Positions 52,158-61,470 of a stretch of DNA of 64,000 bases are shown here, piece after piece. The notes under the pieces are model-generated. The model made no database searches, had not been told where the DNA came from, and saw nothing but the letters and a program-made list of their open reading frames with translations. The position numbers and the translations under genes were made by a program. Source of the stretch: Thalassolituus sp. UBA674 (lineage in GTDB: Bacteria > Pseudomonadota > Gammaproteobacteria > Pseudomonadales > Oceanobacteraceae); NCBI GenBank assembly GCA_002298335.1, contig DBNK01000015.1:62001-126000 (forward strand). Direction: 5' to 3'. The stretch's first letter is position 1; each line of letters opens with the position of its first letter.

Positions 52158-55100
52158 TTAATCCATCAGAAAATGGTGACAAATGCTGACTACATTCTTC
52201 CTGAATAGATTGTTTTCGTCATCTGCAAGTGATGGCATCGCTTTCTCTACTTTTTGTTCAGTTGGCTCATTTTCGATACCTAAAGAGTCAGATAGTGATC
52301 TCTTTAACAAACTTACATCAATATGACTTTTGAATGTTTCACTGTCACCTTCGATGTCTATGTAATTAATTATATTTTTCAAGGCCAGAATGTATGCATT
52401 AATAAGAACAATTCGAAGGTAATCTTTGCTCGAAGTTACTGCCAGAGCCTTCCTGAATGTGGAACTCAGATAATCAATGTCCAGAGCCTTTAAGCGGAAT
52501 GCCGTTCCAATCTTGGTGTTGTATTTTATGAATTCAGAGGGATTCATTGTCCCTGCATAACTGCTGTCGGTGTTGATGTAATAGGCTGAAATGACGCTGA
52601 ATCTTTCAATGTATAATCTCGTCCACCATTTTGATGAATGGCTTCTTCCAGCAAGCAGGCTCTCAGCTGCATCCAAAGATATGGATGAATTATCGAGCAG
52701 CGAGACGTGTTTCCTATAGGCTTTTTCATACTCAGCTGTACAGTAGTGTCTCAGTGCGTTCAAATCACCATCTTCGCTGTACTTGGTTAGCATTTCGTTT
52801 AGCCGGGTCTGATCAAGTGATGATTGGATTTTTTTAATATCATCTGTTATTGACTTGATATCTGATTTTCTAGCTCCATCTGAAGTAGACTTTTTATGAT
52901 TGATGAGTTTTTTATAGATCCCTTCCAAAATCAACAAGTTTGTTTTTAGGTTTCTGGATTCCTGCATGTAGAGTTCTGATCTTCTTAAGTGAATCAGTGC
53001 TTGGTTATCTTGGGTGGTTGAGTTATTTGATATGAACTGAATGGCTGAAGCTTGATTGAGTAACGAGTGGGCTAATGGGAATCTACCAAGCTTACAATTT
53101 GCAATTGCCTTGTGGACTAGTGTACGTAAAGCAAAATTTTGTTCTTTCTCAAAAAAGACAGGATCCAGTACTTTGAGAAAGTCCAAGTAATATGACGCTT
53201 TCTCATCAATCTCCTCCCAGAGTGATTTTACTTCGTTTATCGTATTGATTGCGGGTTGGTATATCTCATTAAAGTCGTCAGAACTAAGAGACTTAGTAGA
53301 TGGCCTAATAATTGTAAGCATAGCAGCGTGGAATGGGGAGTTGGCATCGCTGTATCCTGTGATGATAGGACATTTCATGGTTCTGCTGAGTCTTGTGAGG
53401 TAGCGCGCTCGACCAAACAGAAGTCCAAGGGATACTTCAAATTCTTTAAAGCCAAGGTACATGAAATATGGGTCGTTAGCGAAAAAATCAAGACTGATTC
53501 TTCCTGATGTTATGGTGTTATGAATTTGGTTGATATAACTTTCACTTTTATTATCTTTTTTATTTAGTGGATTTTCCCATTTTGGAGAGTAGGCCGCTGA
53601 ATGGGTATCATATGTCTTGGTGTACGGTATTTGATATTGATAAGTCTCAGGTTTGAAGTTTAAGTTGCTGTCATCTGAGTTTAGTTTTGAAAATTGTGTA
53701 AATACTTGTTTTATTAATATCTTGGTTTTGTTGGCTATGTCATCGAAATACTCAACATTTATTAGTGTTCCTAACTTTGAGTTTATATGATCCTGTATCG
53801 CATCATCATCTAAAGGTCTAGACTTATTGAACCCTAAACCACATGCAACTTCGGAGACCGAAAAATTGGAACTCGCTTCTGTGTCGGCCAGCCAGAATTG
53901 TTTTGACTTATGGGATACCTTTATGATTTTTATGATTGAACTTAATGAGCATATTAATAGGTGTGCAAAATTCTCATGCTTTCTTGCGGGGTAATCACTA
54001 TCAGAAGGTTTTAATTCTCTAAAGCATGAGATTTTATGATAAATGGCGCTTATGAGAGGGGCGATATGGTTGCTCGAATAAAAAGCCCTTATGTACCACT
54101 CTCCTATTTCAAAATGAAGGGGAGAAGATGGTGAAGCAATTTTTTCTTCAGTCAGTTTTTTCCTGATTATGCCGTTCAGGTAGTGCTTGTCCGTGGTTTT
54201 CATCCATAAATAGCCTCCTTGTTTCCTGTAGAAAATTTCTTTTTCTATTAGATTATCTACTATGTTCAGAACCTCCTGTTGTTCAAAATAGTATGATTTA
54301 CTCTCTGAAAGTATGGTTGGACCAGTGTATATGGATGGGGAAAATAATGATGAAATATTTCTGGATTCTCTGAATAAAGTTAATGAATGTATTAATCTTA
54401 AATATGAAGTCGATGCTGCGCTGTTGTTATCTTTATATGTCCTGTATTCTTGTGAGATGTGTTCTATCTTATCGTCGATAGATGTCTTGTGGTGCTCATC
54501 GCTTGTGGGTTGTACTATTTTTAATTTTTCATTATATGTGGGATTCAATCTTTGGAATTCTGTAATTTCTATTGGGTCTATTCCTAGTGAGATTGATTTT
54601 TGGCGGTGGGAGTCGATTCTGTTACTGGTGTATTCGGAGTGCACGACATTTATCTTTACGCCATGTAATATTTCGAGTAGTGCCTGAAGGTTGTTTTGGT
54701 ATGTGGCTTTCCACTGATACACTGGGTCGTATTTTGAGTGGCGTCCATGTATGTTTCTTCCATTTATAAAGATTGTGGCTCCGGATGTGTTAATTCCCAT
54801 GATTTTTAGGCGCAGATCAGTAACTTTTATGAGCTCTGAGATTTTTTTGTTGGTTATATCTTCTTCTGGGTTAAGATTTATTCCATGGTCAAAATGCTCG
54901 GAATGGAAAATACCCTTGCGTATTGACAGTACTTTTATCACATCAATTAATAGAGATATAGGGTTGGCATAATCATCCGTCTCAAACCAATGGCAGTTTA
55001 TATTTGTTGTTTTCTCTATTTCATAATAAACCCTGCTTGTTAAATACGTGCCGCTATTTTCAAGTCTGTTGATGAATATTTCGCTTTCTTCGTTTTTGCA

Positions 55101-56486
55101 GTTTCTTTCTATGTCGCCTTTTAGTACCTCTATTCTATATTCAATGTCGCCTAATGCAGTGCCTGGCGTTTGGGATTCCTTGATTTTAAATGCGGGCGCT
55201 ACATATTGTGTGTATTGATGCGTGAAGCCTCCGGGTGGAAGGCTGAATGTGATCGAGGAGAATATATCAAGCAATAATAGGTCGAGTCGCTTAGTTTGTG
55301 TTGCAATTATCCTTGAATGGTACTCGGGTTCAAAGATTTGATATAGGGAATCAAGGTCTTGTTTGTTGTACCCGATGTAAAAAATTTTAATCTGCTTGCT
55401 TGAATCCAGTGTAAATTTTATCAACTCAAGGGTTCTTTTATCTAAGAATGAATACCCTAGAACAATTGAGTGGGAGGTTACTCCAGTATATCCATGCTTT
55501 CTGCTCGGCAAAAAGTAGTTTCTGAATGTTGACTTTTCTAATGAAGTGGGAGCTTCATCGAGTGAATAGTCTGCTCTGGTCTCATGTAGACTTCCATGCA
55601 TTTTAATCATGGTCAGTCTCTGAGATACAGCCAATGCATCAGGTAGTCTGCTGTTTCGCTCTACTGAATACACATCAATTGGCTGAGATATTTCATAGAA
55701 AGTATCTTCAATCAGATGGTCGAAGTTAGTAGTGAGAATTTTTCGTATTCTGAGTGGCATGGTCAGGTATGCTAGCGTGTAATGTGCCAGGTTGGGTTTC
55801 TTACCTTTTGATATCAGTACATTCATGCTATCAATGATTGATTGGTCAGCAGAATTTTCTAGCGTGTATAAACCATCAATGATTTTTAATCTAGAGTGAA
55901 ACTGTAAACAGGCCCTCCAGTCAAATGTTGCTCTGAGAGCGCATTCAATAAAGTATTGATTCGAATGCCTTGAAACGCCTGGTCTGGGAGTAAATAAGAA
56001 GTCGAATTTGTTATCTGCCCTATCATAACGTCTTTGGAACGATACGGTGGGATCCTCGGATAATGAGGTGGAAGATTGAATGCGAGGTATCCAGTCTGGA
56101 TATGCAGGTGCTTCATTGAAGCACCTTATATTGCCGGATTCAGGTTTGTAGATGTTTAGAGCTTCATCGTATTTTGTTTGAAACCATTCGGTCGCATTCT
56201 TTAGTTGTTCACTATCAGGCTTTTCTGGCCAACCATACTTTTCAAGATTATAGTTGTACTGGTTTGACTCTTGATTGATGTCAGATTTATTTCCATCAAT
56301 TTCTAATGCTTTTAATCTTTTAAAAGTTACATGTAACAGGTACTGGCGGATTTCATGCCCAGTTATGATTCCTGAGGCATATGATATGCCACTGCCAATA
56401 AGTGGGCAAAAGCCATATCCATCACTGAGCTCATCTTTAATTAAATTAATGAAATCTTGACTGTTTACGTCTGGCCCAGTATCCAT
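52158..56486 (-). CDS. SIR2-domain STAND-like protein, probable anti-phage defence
   Basis: A 1442-aa protein with an N-terminal SIR2-like NADase domain: CPLIGSGISYASGI (about 28-40), ILTTNFDHLIEDTF (251-264), MIKMHGSL (His297) and VLGYSFLDKRTLELI (342-356). A STAND/NACHT-like region follows around 470-640, but the P-loop is degenerate (FINRLENSGTYLTSRVYYE, no GKT/S). Next is a winged-helix-like segment (LNIVDNLIEKEIF...GYLWM) and a long helical TPR-like C-terminus. SIR2-STAND proteins (Avs5-like) sense phage proteins and deplete NAD+. The gene is far more AT-rich than its neighbours, which suggests transfer. ATG 56486 has AGGGA six bases upstream. Function is inferred. Confidence 0.75.
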   Translation of the reverse strand: MDTGPDVNSQDFINLIKDELSDGYGFCPLIGSGISYASGIITGHEIRQYLLHVTFKRLKALEIDGNKSDINQESNQYNYNLEKYGWPEKPDSEQLKNATEWFQTKYDEALNIYKPESGNIRCFNEAPAYPDWIPRIQSSTSLSEDPTVSFQRRYDRADNKFDFLFTPRPGVSRHSNQYFIECALRATFDWRACLQFHSRLKIIDGLYTLENSADQSIIDSMNVLISKGKKPNLAHYTLAYLTMPLRIRKILTTNFDHLIEDTFYEISQPIDVYSVERNSRLPDALAVSQRLTMIKMHGSLHETRADYSLDEAPTSLEKSTFRNYFLPSRKHGYTGVTSHSIVLGYSFLDKRTLELIKFTLDSSKQIKIFYIGYNKQDLDSLYQIFEPEYHSRIIATQTKRLDLLLLDIFSSITFSLPPGGFTHQYTQYVAPAFKIKESQTPGTALGDIEYRIEVLKGDIERNCKNEESEIFINRLENSGTYLTSRVYYEIEKTTNINCHWFETDDYANPISLLIDVIKVLSIRKGIFHSEHFDHGINLNPEEDITNKKISELIKVTDLRLKIMGINTSGATIFINGRNIHGRHSKYDPVYQWKATYQNNLQALLEILHGVKINVVHSEYTSNRIDSHRQKSISLGIDPIEITEFQRLNPTYNEKLKIVQPTSDEHHKTSIDDKIEHISQEYRTYKDNNSAASTSYLRLIHSLTLFRESRNISSLFSPSIYTGPTILSESKSYYFEQQEVLNIVDNLIEKEIFYRKQGGYLWMKTTDKHYLNGIIRKKLTEEKIASPSSPLHFEIGEWYIRAFYSSNHIAPLISAIYHKISCFRELKPSDSDYPARKHENFAHLLICSLSSIIKIIKVSHKSKQFWLADTEASSNFSVSEVACGLGFNKSRPLDDDAIQDHINSKLGTLINVEYFDDIANKTKILIKQVFTQFSKLNSDDSNLNFKPETYQYQIPYTKTYDTHSAAYSPKWENPLNKKDNKSESYINQIHNTITSGRISLDFFANDPYFMYLGFKEFEVSLGLLFGRARYLTRLSRTMKCPIITGYSDANSPFHAAMLTIIRPSTKSLSSDDFNEIYQPAINTINEVKSLWEEIDEKASYYLDFLKVLDPVFFEKEQNFALRTLVHKAIANCKLGRFPLAHSLLNQASAIQFISNNSTTQDNQALIHLRRSELYMQESRNLKTNLLILEGIYKKLINHKKSTSDGARKSDIKSITDDIKKIQSSLDQTRLNEMLTKYSEDGDLNALRHYCTAEYEKAYRKHVSLLDNSSISLDAAESLLAGRSHSSKWWTRLYIERFSVISAYYINTDSSYAGTMNPSEFIKYNTKIGTAFRLKALDIDYLSSTFRKALAVTSSKDYLRIVLINAYILALKNIINYIDIEGDSETFKSHIDVSLLKRSLSDSLGIENEPTEQKVEKAMPSLADDENNLFRKNVVSICHHFLMD

Positions 56487-56758
56487 GTCTATCCCTGTTC
56501 AGATTGAGATATTAGCTTTTTAATATATTTCTTCTGATCTTTGATCTATTTGTTATTGAACATTGTTGAGTTTGTCTCGGCTTGATTCGAGTCAAGCATA
56601 CAGGATCTCGTTGTTCGTCTTTTTTATTCTATAAATATTGTTATTTTATGTTTTTTATTCCTGCTTGGCATATTTGAATCATTTTTTTTATTCTATTGCC
56701 GGTTTACTTTTGAGTTAAACTGCGCGACCTTTTCTGAATGAGACGTTGAGCGACCTCT

Positions 56759-57169
56759 ATGCTGGACGAACTTTCCGGCGGCCTGCTGATCGGTCTGGCT
56801 GCCTCTCTGTTGTGGCTGGGTATCGGTCGCATCAGTGGAATGACGGGTGTGCTGTCGAGTCTGTTTGCGCTGTCTGAGCCGAACCGGCGCTGGTCGGTAT
56901 GGTTTTTCGCCGGGCTGATTGCTGCCATGCCGCTGTTTCTGGTGGCCGGGTATGGGGCGCCGGTTGAGATAACAGACAGTCCTTACCTGCTCGTTGGTGC
57001 TGGTCTTCTGGTCGGCTTCGGGACTTACATCGGCAACGGCTGTACCAGTGGTCATGGCGTCTGCGGTATGGGACGGCTTTCCCTGCGTTCTGCCGTGGCA
57101 ACCATCACCTTTATTCTCGCCGGTGTTGCTACCGTAGCGCTGATGAATCTTCTCGGGGTGATGGTATGA
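56759..57169 (+). CDS. YeeE/YedE family membrane protein, first half
   Basis: A 136-aa membrane protein with four likely transmembrane helices and the signature GNGCTSGHGVCGMGRLSLRS. YeeE/YedE (TsuA-related) proteins carry sulfur compounds such as thiosulfate across the inner membrane, with the conserved cysteines as relay sites. It overlaps the next gene by 4 bases; the two together make one split transporter. Confidence 0.9.
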   Translation: MLDELSGGLLIGLAASLLWLGIGRISGMTGVLSSLFALSEPNRRWSVWFFAGLIAAMPLFLVAGYGAPVEITDSPYLLVGAGLLVGFGTYIGNGCTSGHGVCGMGRLSLRSAVATITFILAGVATVALMNLLGVMV

Positions 57170-57588
57170 CGGCACTGATCGCCTTTGCCAGTGGCCTGCT
57201 GTTTGGCCTTGGTCTGCTGGTATCCGGCATGAATAACCCGGCGAAGGTACGGGGTTTTCTGGATGTGTTTGGTGTCTGGAAGCCAGAGCTGATTGCCGTC
57301 ATGGGGGCCGCTGTAATGACTTTTGCTCTGGCGTTCCACCTCTCGCGGCGTCTGCGCCGTCCTTTCGCGGGGGGTGAGTTCCATCCGCCGACGCTCAGTG
57401 TGATTGATGCCCGCCTGTTGGGTGGAGCCGTGCTGTTCGGTATCGGCTGGGGTCTGGTCGGGCTTTGTCCGGGACCGGCGTTGGTTAATCTTCTCAGCCT
57501 GAAGCCTGAAGTGATCTGGTTTCTGCTGGCGCTTCTGGTGGGTAACCGTCTGGCGCATTATCTGGTTGGTCCGGCGCGTCAGGCCTGA
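57166..57588 (+). CDS. YeeE/YedE (DUF6691) family membrane protein, second half
   Basis: A 140-aa partner protein: TALIAFASGLLFGLGLLVSGMNNPAKV, then GAVLFGIGWGLVGLCPGPALVNL, with the conserved cysteine in GLCPGP. Paired half-size YeeE proteins are common near sulfur-oxidation or rhodanese genes. The neighbouring sulfur-handling gene here is thiI, about 2.3 kb away. Confidence 0.9.
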   Translation: MTALIAFASGLLFGLGLLVSGMNNPAKVRGFLDVFGVWKPELIAVMGAAVMTFALAFHLSRRLRRPFAGGEFHPPTLSVIDARLLGGAVLFGIGWGLVGLCPGPALVNLLSLKPEVIWFLLALLVGNRLAHYLVGPARQA

Positions 57589-57783
57589 GCGGCGCGCGTT
57601 TTTGTAGTCTCTCCTCCGCTGAATTCGGGCAATCTGACACCCAGCTGCTATGCTTATTGCAGGATTTTAAGACATTTATCCGGAGAGTTCCTTGGTGTTG
57701 CCACTGAGGGCAGGTCAGTCCCGGTAAATTAAAGAATGGAGTCTGAATCGCAAATGCGGGCATTTCCCCACAGTTGAGAGTTT

Positions 57784-59031
57784 ATGACAATAATAATAAC
57801 TGACCCTGTTTGCCGTTACCCGGTGAGGTACTGGCTGCCTTTCTTTCTGATTCTGCAGACCGCAGCCGGCTTTCTTTTGTCTGCCGGAGTCGCTGCTGAC
57901 GAGGGGCTGACGCGACTGTGCCGTGGCGAGATGTATGAGGCTGGTGATACCAGTTTCACCCCCGTGCGGCGACGTGATGCCGAGGTGGTGGATTGCGCAC
58001 TGTCGAAAATGAACCAGAGCTTTCTGACCCAGGAAAAGCCCTGGCTCAGATGTATCCACGAGATCCGCCGTGGGCAGTTTGCCGGAGTCTATCCTCTCGC
58101 TCAGATGAGCGATCTTCCTGATGGGTCCGGAGTATCTGATCCTATCTCAATTGAAAAATGGTATTGGTTAACCAAAGGTGATCTGGGTGACCTGTCCGGA
58201 CTCAGCTTTGGTGCTATCCGTGGCTCCAATCAGCATGCCTGGCTGTTGAGTAAAGGGTTGGATGTTGAGGTTGAAGCGGCCTCGGTTGAGCAACTGTTCA
58301 AGTTGTTACAGAGTGGTCGCGTGGATGTGATCATTGGTACCACGCAGGAACTTCCTCTGGCGGCGGAGCAGGGGATTGATCATTACTTTGTCCGCTATCT
58401 GCCACTGCATGCTTATTTCTCGGCAGAATTGCTGGCGCAGGACGACAGCTTCCTGGGCGACTTCAACAGCCATCTTCCACAATGTCAGCCGGATAACTGG
58501 GTGGAATTGTCCGAGAATGATATGGCCAAGCTGTCTTCTCTTGGTCAGCGTTTCGGCGTTCAGGTCAGCCTGTCGATGATGAATGCCCTTCAGCGCCAGA
58601 ATCAGCGTGATGCATCCCTCAAAGAAGCACGTATCCGTGAACTTGATGCGATCTGGACTGGCCCTCCCTCAGACGAGCGTGACGTTTTACGTGATGCAGT
58701 GGTCGCATCAGACGTTGCGCGTGAGTTGCGCAAAATCAAATCGCAGTCCGATGGCATCATCGTTGAGTTGATGCTGATCGACCGTAATGGTCTGCTGGTT
58801 GCGGCCAGCGAGTTGTCGACAGACTACTGGCAGGGTGACGAAGATAAGTTTACGGCCAGTTTCGGAGCTGCTGCAGGCCTTGTTCATGTTGATGAGGTCC
58901 GCTATGACCAGTCCACGCGGACCTTTCAGTCGCAGCTCAGCATGCCCCTGAAGGATGCATCGGGTGCTGATGCCGGTGTGCTGATGATAGGTGTTGATGT
59001 CGAAAAAGCCTTGTCCGAAGCCCCCTTGTAA
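57784..59031 (+). CDS. Periplasmic SBP-like domain fused to a PDC sensor domain
   Basis: A 415-aa exported protein: signal/hydrophobic segment WLPFFLILQTAAGFLLSAG, then a bacterial SBP family 3-like region (LGDLSGLSFGAIRGSNQHAWLL, VDVIIGTTQELPLAAEQGI). The C-terminal PDC domain has IVELMLIDRNGLLVAASELSTDYWQGDEDKFTASF and ...VLMIGVDVEKAL. PDC domains normally sit outside chemoreceptors or diguanylate cyclases, but no transmembrane or output domain follows here, so it is a soluble sensor or ligand-binding protein. Its partner is unknown. Confidence 0.7.
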   Translation: MTIIITDPVCRYPVRYWLPFFLILQTAAGFLLSAGVAADEGLTRLCRGEMYEAGDTSFTPVRRRDAEVVDCALSKMNQSFLTQEKPWLRCIHEIRRGQFAGVYPLAQMSDLPDGSGVSDPISIEKWYWLTKGDLGDLSGLSFGAIRGSNQHAWLLSKGLDVEVEAASVEQLFKLLQSGRVDVIIGTTQELPLAAEQGIDHYFVRYLPLHAYFSAELLAQDDSFLGDFNSHLPQCQPDNWVELSENDMAKLSSLGQRFGVQVSLSMMNALQRQNQRDASLKEARIRELDAIWTGPPSDERDVLRDAVVASDVARELRKIKSQSDGIIVELMLIDRNGLLVAASELSTDYWQGDEDKFTASFGAAAGLVHVDEVRYDQSTRTFQSQLSMPLKDASGADAGVLMIGVDVEKALSEAPL

Positions 59032-59039
59032 GGGGCTTC
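59017..59039. terminator. Hairpin at the end of the SBP-PDC gene
   Basis: GAAGCCCC, a seven-base loop, GGGGCTTC. The stem includes the last codons and the stop. There is no T-run, so it may act as a weak terminator or mRNA-end stabiliser. Confidence 0.4.
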
Positions 59040-59076
59040 CGATCAGACGTTTAGCTTCGTTAATGCGTTCGGAGCG

Positions 59077-59889
59077 TTATGAAAAACAGGTCCAGACCGG
59101 GGCGTGATCGGAGGGCTTCTCCATTGCGCGGATGTCGTAGCTGACCCCGGCGTCAGTAACTTTTTCTGCCAGCGGGGCAGTGACCAGAATATGGTCGATG
59201 CGCAGGCCGCGCTTCGGATCATCGTCAAAACCTTTTGAACGATAGTCAAACCAGCTGAAGGTATTGTCTTCCTGTGGTTTGAGAGTCCGGAAGGAATCCA
59301 CAAACCCCCATGCCATAAGACGCTCATACCATTCACGCTCTTCAGGCTGGAAGCTGCACTTGCCGGTCTTCAGCCAGCGCTTGCGGTTGGGTTCGCCAAT
59401 ACCGATGTCTGTATCTTCTGGTGAAATATTAAAATCACCCATAATCAATACGTTATCGGTACTTTTGAAGGTCTCTTCGAGATACTTCATCAGGTCAGCG
59501 TAGAACTTACGCTTGGCCGGGAATTTGATTTCATGGTCAATGCTTTCACCCTGCGGGAAGTAACCATTAAGGATGTGCCAGTGCTCGCCGCCGATGTCAT
59601 AGGTGGCGTGAATCAGACGCTTCTGCGCTTCTTCTTCATCCCAGGGCCAGCCTTTCTGTACAGCAAGCGGTGCCTGTCTGCTGAGCAGTGCAACCCCGTA
59701 GTGACTTTTCTGGCCGAAGAATTCCACGTGATAGCCGAGAGATTCAACATCCGGTAACGGGAACTGTTCGTCGTGAACCTTGGTTTCCTGCAGGCCAATG
59801 ATGTCGGCATTCAGCTGGTTGCGGATGGCTTCAAGCTGGTGCGGACGGGCGCGCACGCCATTGATGTTGAAGCTGACGATGCAGGTCAT
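59077..59889 (-). CDS. xthA: Exodeoxyribonuclease III
   Basis: XthA is an AP endonuclease and 3'-phosphatase of base-excision repair. The 270-aa protein has VSFNINGVRARPHQLEAI, IIGLQETKVHD, MGDFNISPEDTDIG, SWFDYRSKGFDDDPKRGLRIDHIL and SDHAPVWTCF. It overlaps the thiI stop by 4 bases and is co-transcribed with it. Confidence 0.96.
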   Translation of the reverse strand: MTCIVSFNINGVRARPHQLEAIRNQLNADIIGLQETKVHDEQFPLPDVESLGYHVEFFGQKSHYGVALLSRQAPLAVQKGWPWDEEEAQKRLIHATYDIGGEHWHILNGYFPQGESIDHEIKFPAKRKFYADLMKYLEETFKSTDNVLIMGDFNISPEDTDIGIGEPNRKRWLKTGKCSFQPEEREWYERLMAWGFVDSFRTLKPQEDNTFSWFDYRSKGFDDDPKRGLRIDHILVTAPLAEKVTDAGVSYDIRAMEKPSDHAPVWTCFS

Positions 59890-61394
59890 ATTCCGGTCTC
59901 CTTGGGTGGCGTATCAGTGATCACAGGGCGTTGTGCATCCGGCTCAGCGAAGACACCGAAGCTGCCTTTGCCCTCACTGTTCAGGTGGTGGGCGTGAATA
60001 CGGCTCATGGTACCTTTCTGGCAATAAAGCAGACAGCGTCCCTGTTGCGGAAGTTCTTTCAGGCGGGTATCCAGCTCGTAGAAAGGAATGGTGAGCACCG
60101 GGTTATTGGTCAGGTGCAGTGGATTATCTGCGGCTTCAGCCGGATGGCGGATATCGATCACGGTATCGGTGAGCAACGGGGTGGTGACCACCGGGACATC
60201 TTCCAGTCCGCTTTCGGCTTCTTCAATCACTTCATCAATACGCTGGGTGCGTGAGCGTGACAGAGCTTCTTCCAGTACGGCCATGTCAAAGGCTTCTTCC
60301 GCGGCCTCGACTTTCTGGCGGTCGCCGACAGTGGTCGGGTTCACCGAAATCACGCCACAGTATTCCGGCATGGTGGCCGCGAACGATTCCGTACCGATAC
60401 GGCGCGCCATATTGATGATGTCCTGCTTGTCCATCGTCGCCAGCGGGCGCAGCACCATCCGGTCAGAGACACGGTCAATCACGGCGAGGTTGGTGATGGT
60501 CTGCGACGCCACCTGAGCAACCGCTTCACCGGTTACCAGCGCAGGCAGACGCAGGTCGCCGGCCACTTTGTTAGCTGCACGCAGCATCATGCGCTTCAGA
60601 ACCACACCCATCTGCGAGGTCTCAACTTTGGTCAGAATCTCTTCTACGACGCGCTCAAAGGGCACGGTCACGAACTTGATCTTGTGTGACTCGCCGTAGG
60701 TACTCCACAGGTAATGCGCGACCTGTTTAACACCGATCTCATGGGCGCTGCCACCCAGGTTAAAGAAACAGAAATGAGTCTTCAGGCCGCGTCGGGTCAT
60801 CAGATAGCTGGCGACGGTGGAATCGAAACCACCGGAAATCAGCGACAGTACCTCGCCCTGACTGCCCAGCGGATAACCACCGAGGCCGGGAATGTTCTGG
60901 CGCACCACATGCAGCTTCTGCTGACGGATCTCCGCCTGTACAAAGATGTCCGGATTTTTCAGGGAGACGGCTTTGGCGTCGGTTTCTTTGAGGATTCCAC
61001 CACCCATGTAGATCTCGGCCTGATGTGAGGTGAAATCGTGTTTGCCCGCGCGCTTGATGCGCACACAGAAGGTCTTGCCCGCTACGCGGTCGCGGTATTC
61101 GTCACGGACTTTCTGGTAAGCCTCATCCAGGGTCTCGAAGTCGTACTCACCAATTTCCAGCGAAAAGCCGATACCCGGCGTATGACTGAGGATCTGCACT
61201 ACCTTGCGGTGTGTGACTTCATCTTCATGGTTGATCACTACCGTCAGGTTATCCCAGCGGTTCTGCACGTCAGCAGAGATCAGGTGGTTGCGGAACAGCA
61301 CCTGCAGGTTCTGACGCAGGATCTTGGTCATCTGCCGCCGTGCAGAATCGGACTTGATGGTGATTTCCGGGAACAGCTTAACAACGAATTTCAT
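59886..61394 (-). CDS. thiI: tRNA 4-thiouridine synthase ThiI with rhodanese domain
   Basis: ThiI makes 4-thiouridine in tRNA and supplies sulfur for thiamine. The 502-aa protein has the ferredoxin-like and THUMP domains, the ATP-pyrophosphatase P-loop SGGFDSTVASYLM, and a C-terminal rhodanese domain with the sulfur-carrier cysteine in LLYCQKGTMSRIHA. ATG 61394 (MKFVVKLFPEITIKS) matches homologues; the frame extends nine codons further but without support. The xthA pair and the nearby YeeE genes suggest a sulfur theme, though not one transcript. Confidence 0.95.
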   Translation of the reverse strand: MKFVVKLFPEITIKSDSARRQMTKILRQNLQVLFRNHLISADVQNRWDNLTVVINHEDEVTHRKVVQILSHTPGIGFSLEIGEYDFETLDEAYQKVRDEYRDRVAGKTFCVRIKRAGKHDFTSHQAEIYMGGGILKETDAKAVSLKNPDIFVQAEIRQQKLHVVRQNIPGLGGYPLGSQGEVLSLISGGFDSTVASYLMTRRGLKTHFCFFNLGGSAHEIGVKQVAHYLWSTYGESHKIKFVTVPFERVVEEILTKVETSQMGVVLKRMMLRAANKVAGDLRLPALVTGEAVAQVASQTITNLAVIDRVSDRMVLRPLATMDKQDIINMARRIGTESFAATMPEYCGVISVNPTTVGDRQKVEAAEEAFDMAVLEEALSRSRTQRIDEVIEEAESGLEDVPVVTTPLLTDTVIDIRHPAEAADNPLHLTNNPVLTIPFYELDTRLKELPQQGRCLLYCQKGTMSRIHAHHLNSEGKGSFGVFAEPDAQRPVITDTPPKETGI

Positions 61395-61470
61395 AGGTGG
61401 CGGGCAGGGCAGTGGCAACAAAGGCGGGGATTATAAACGATCACGCAACAGGATGCGGCCCTATACCGAA

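Noticed and set aside
54313..54687. A 124-codon + strand frame antisense to the SIR2/STAND gene
   Set aside because: The minus-strand frame is continuous over 4.3 kb with recognisable domains; the antisense frame has no RBS and no recognisable features.
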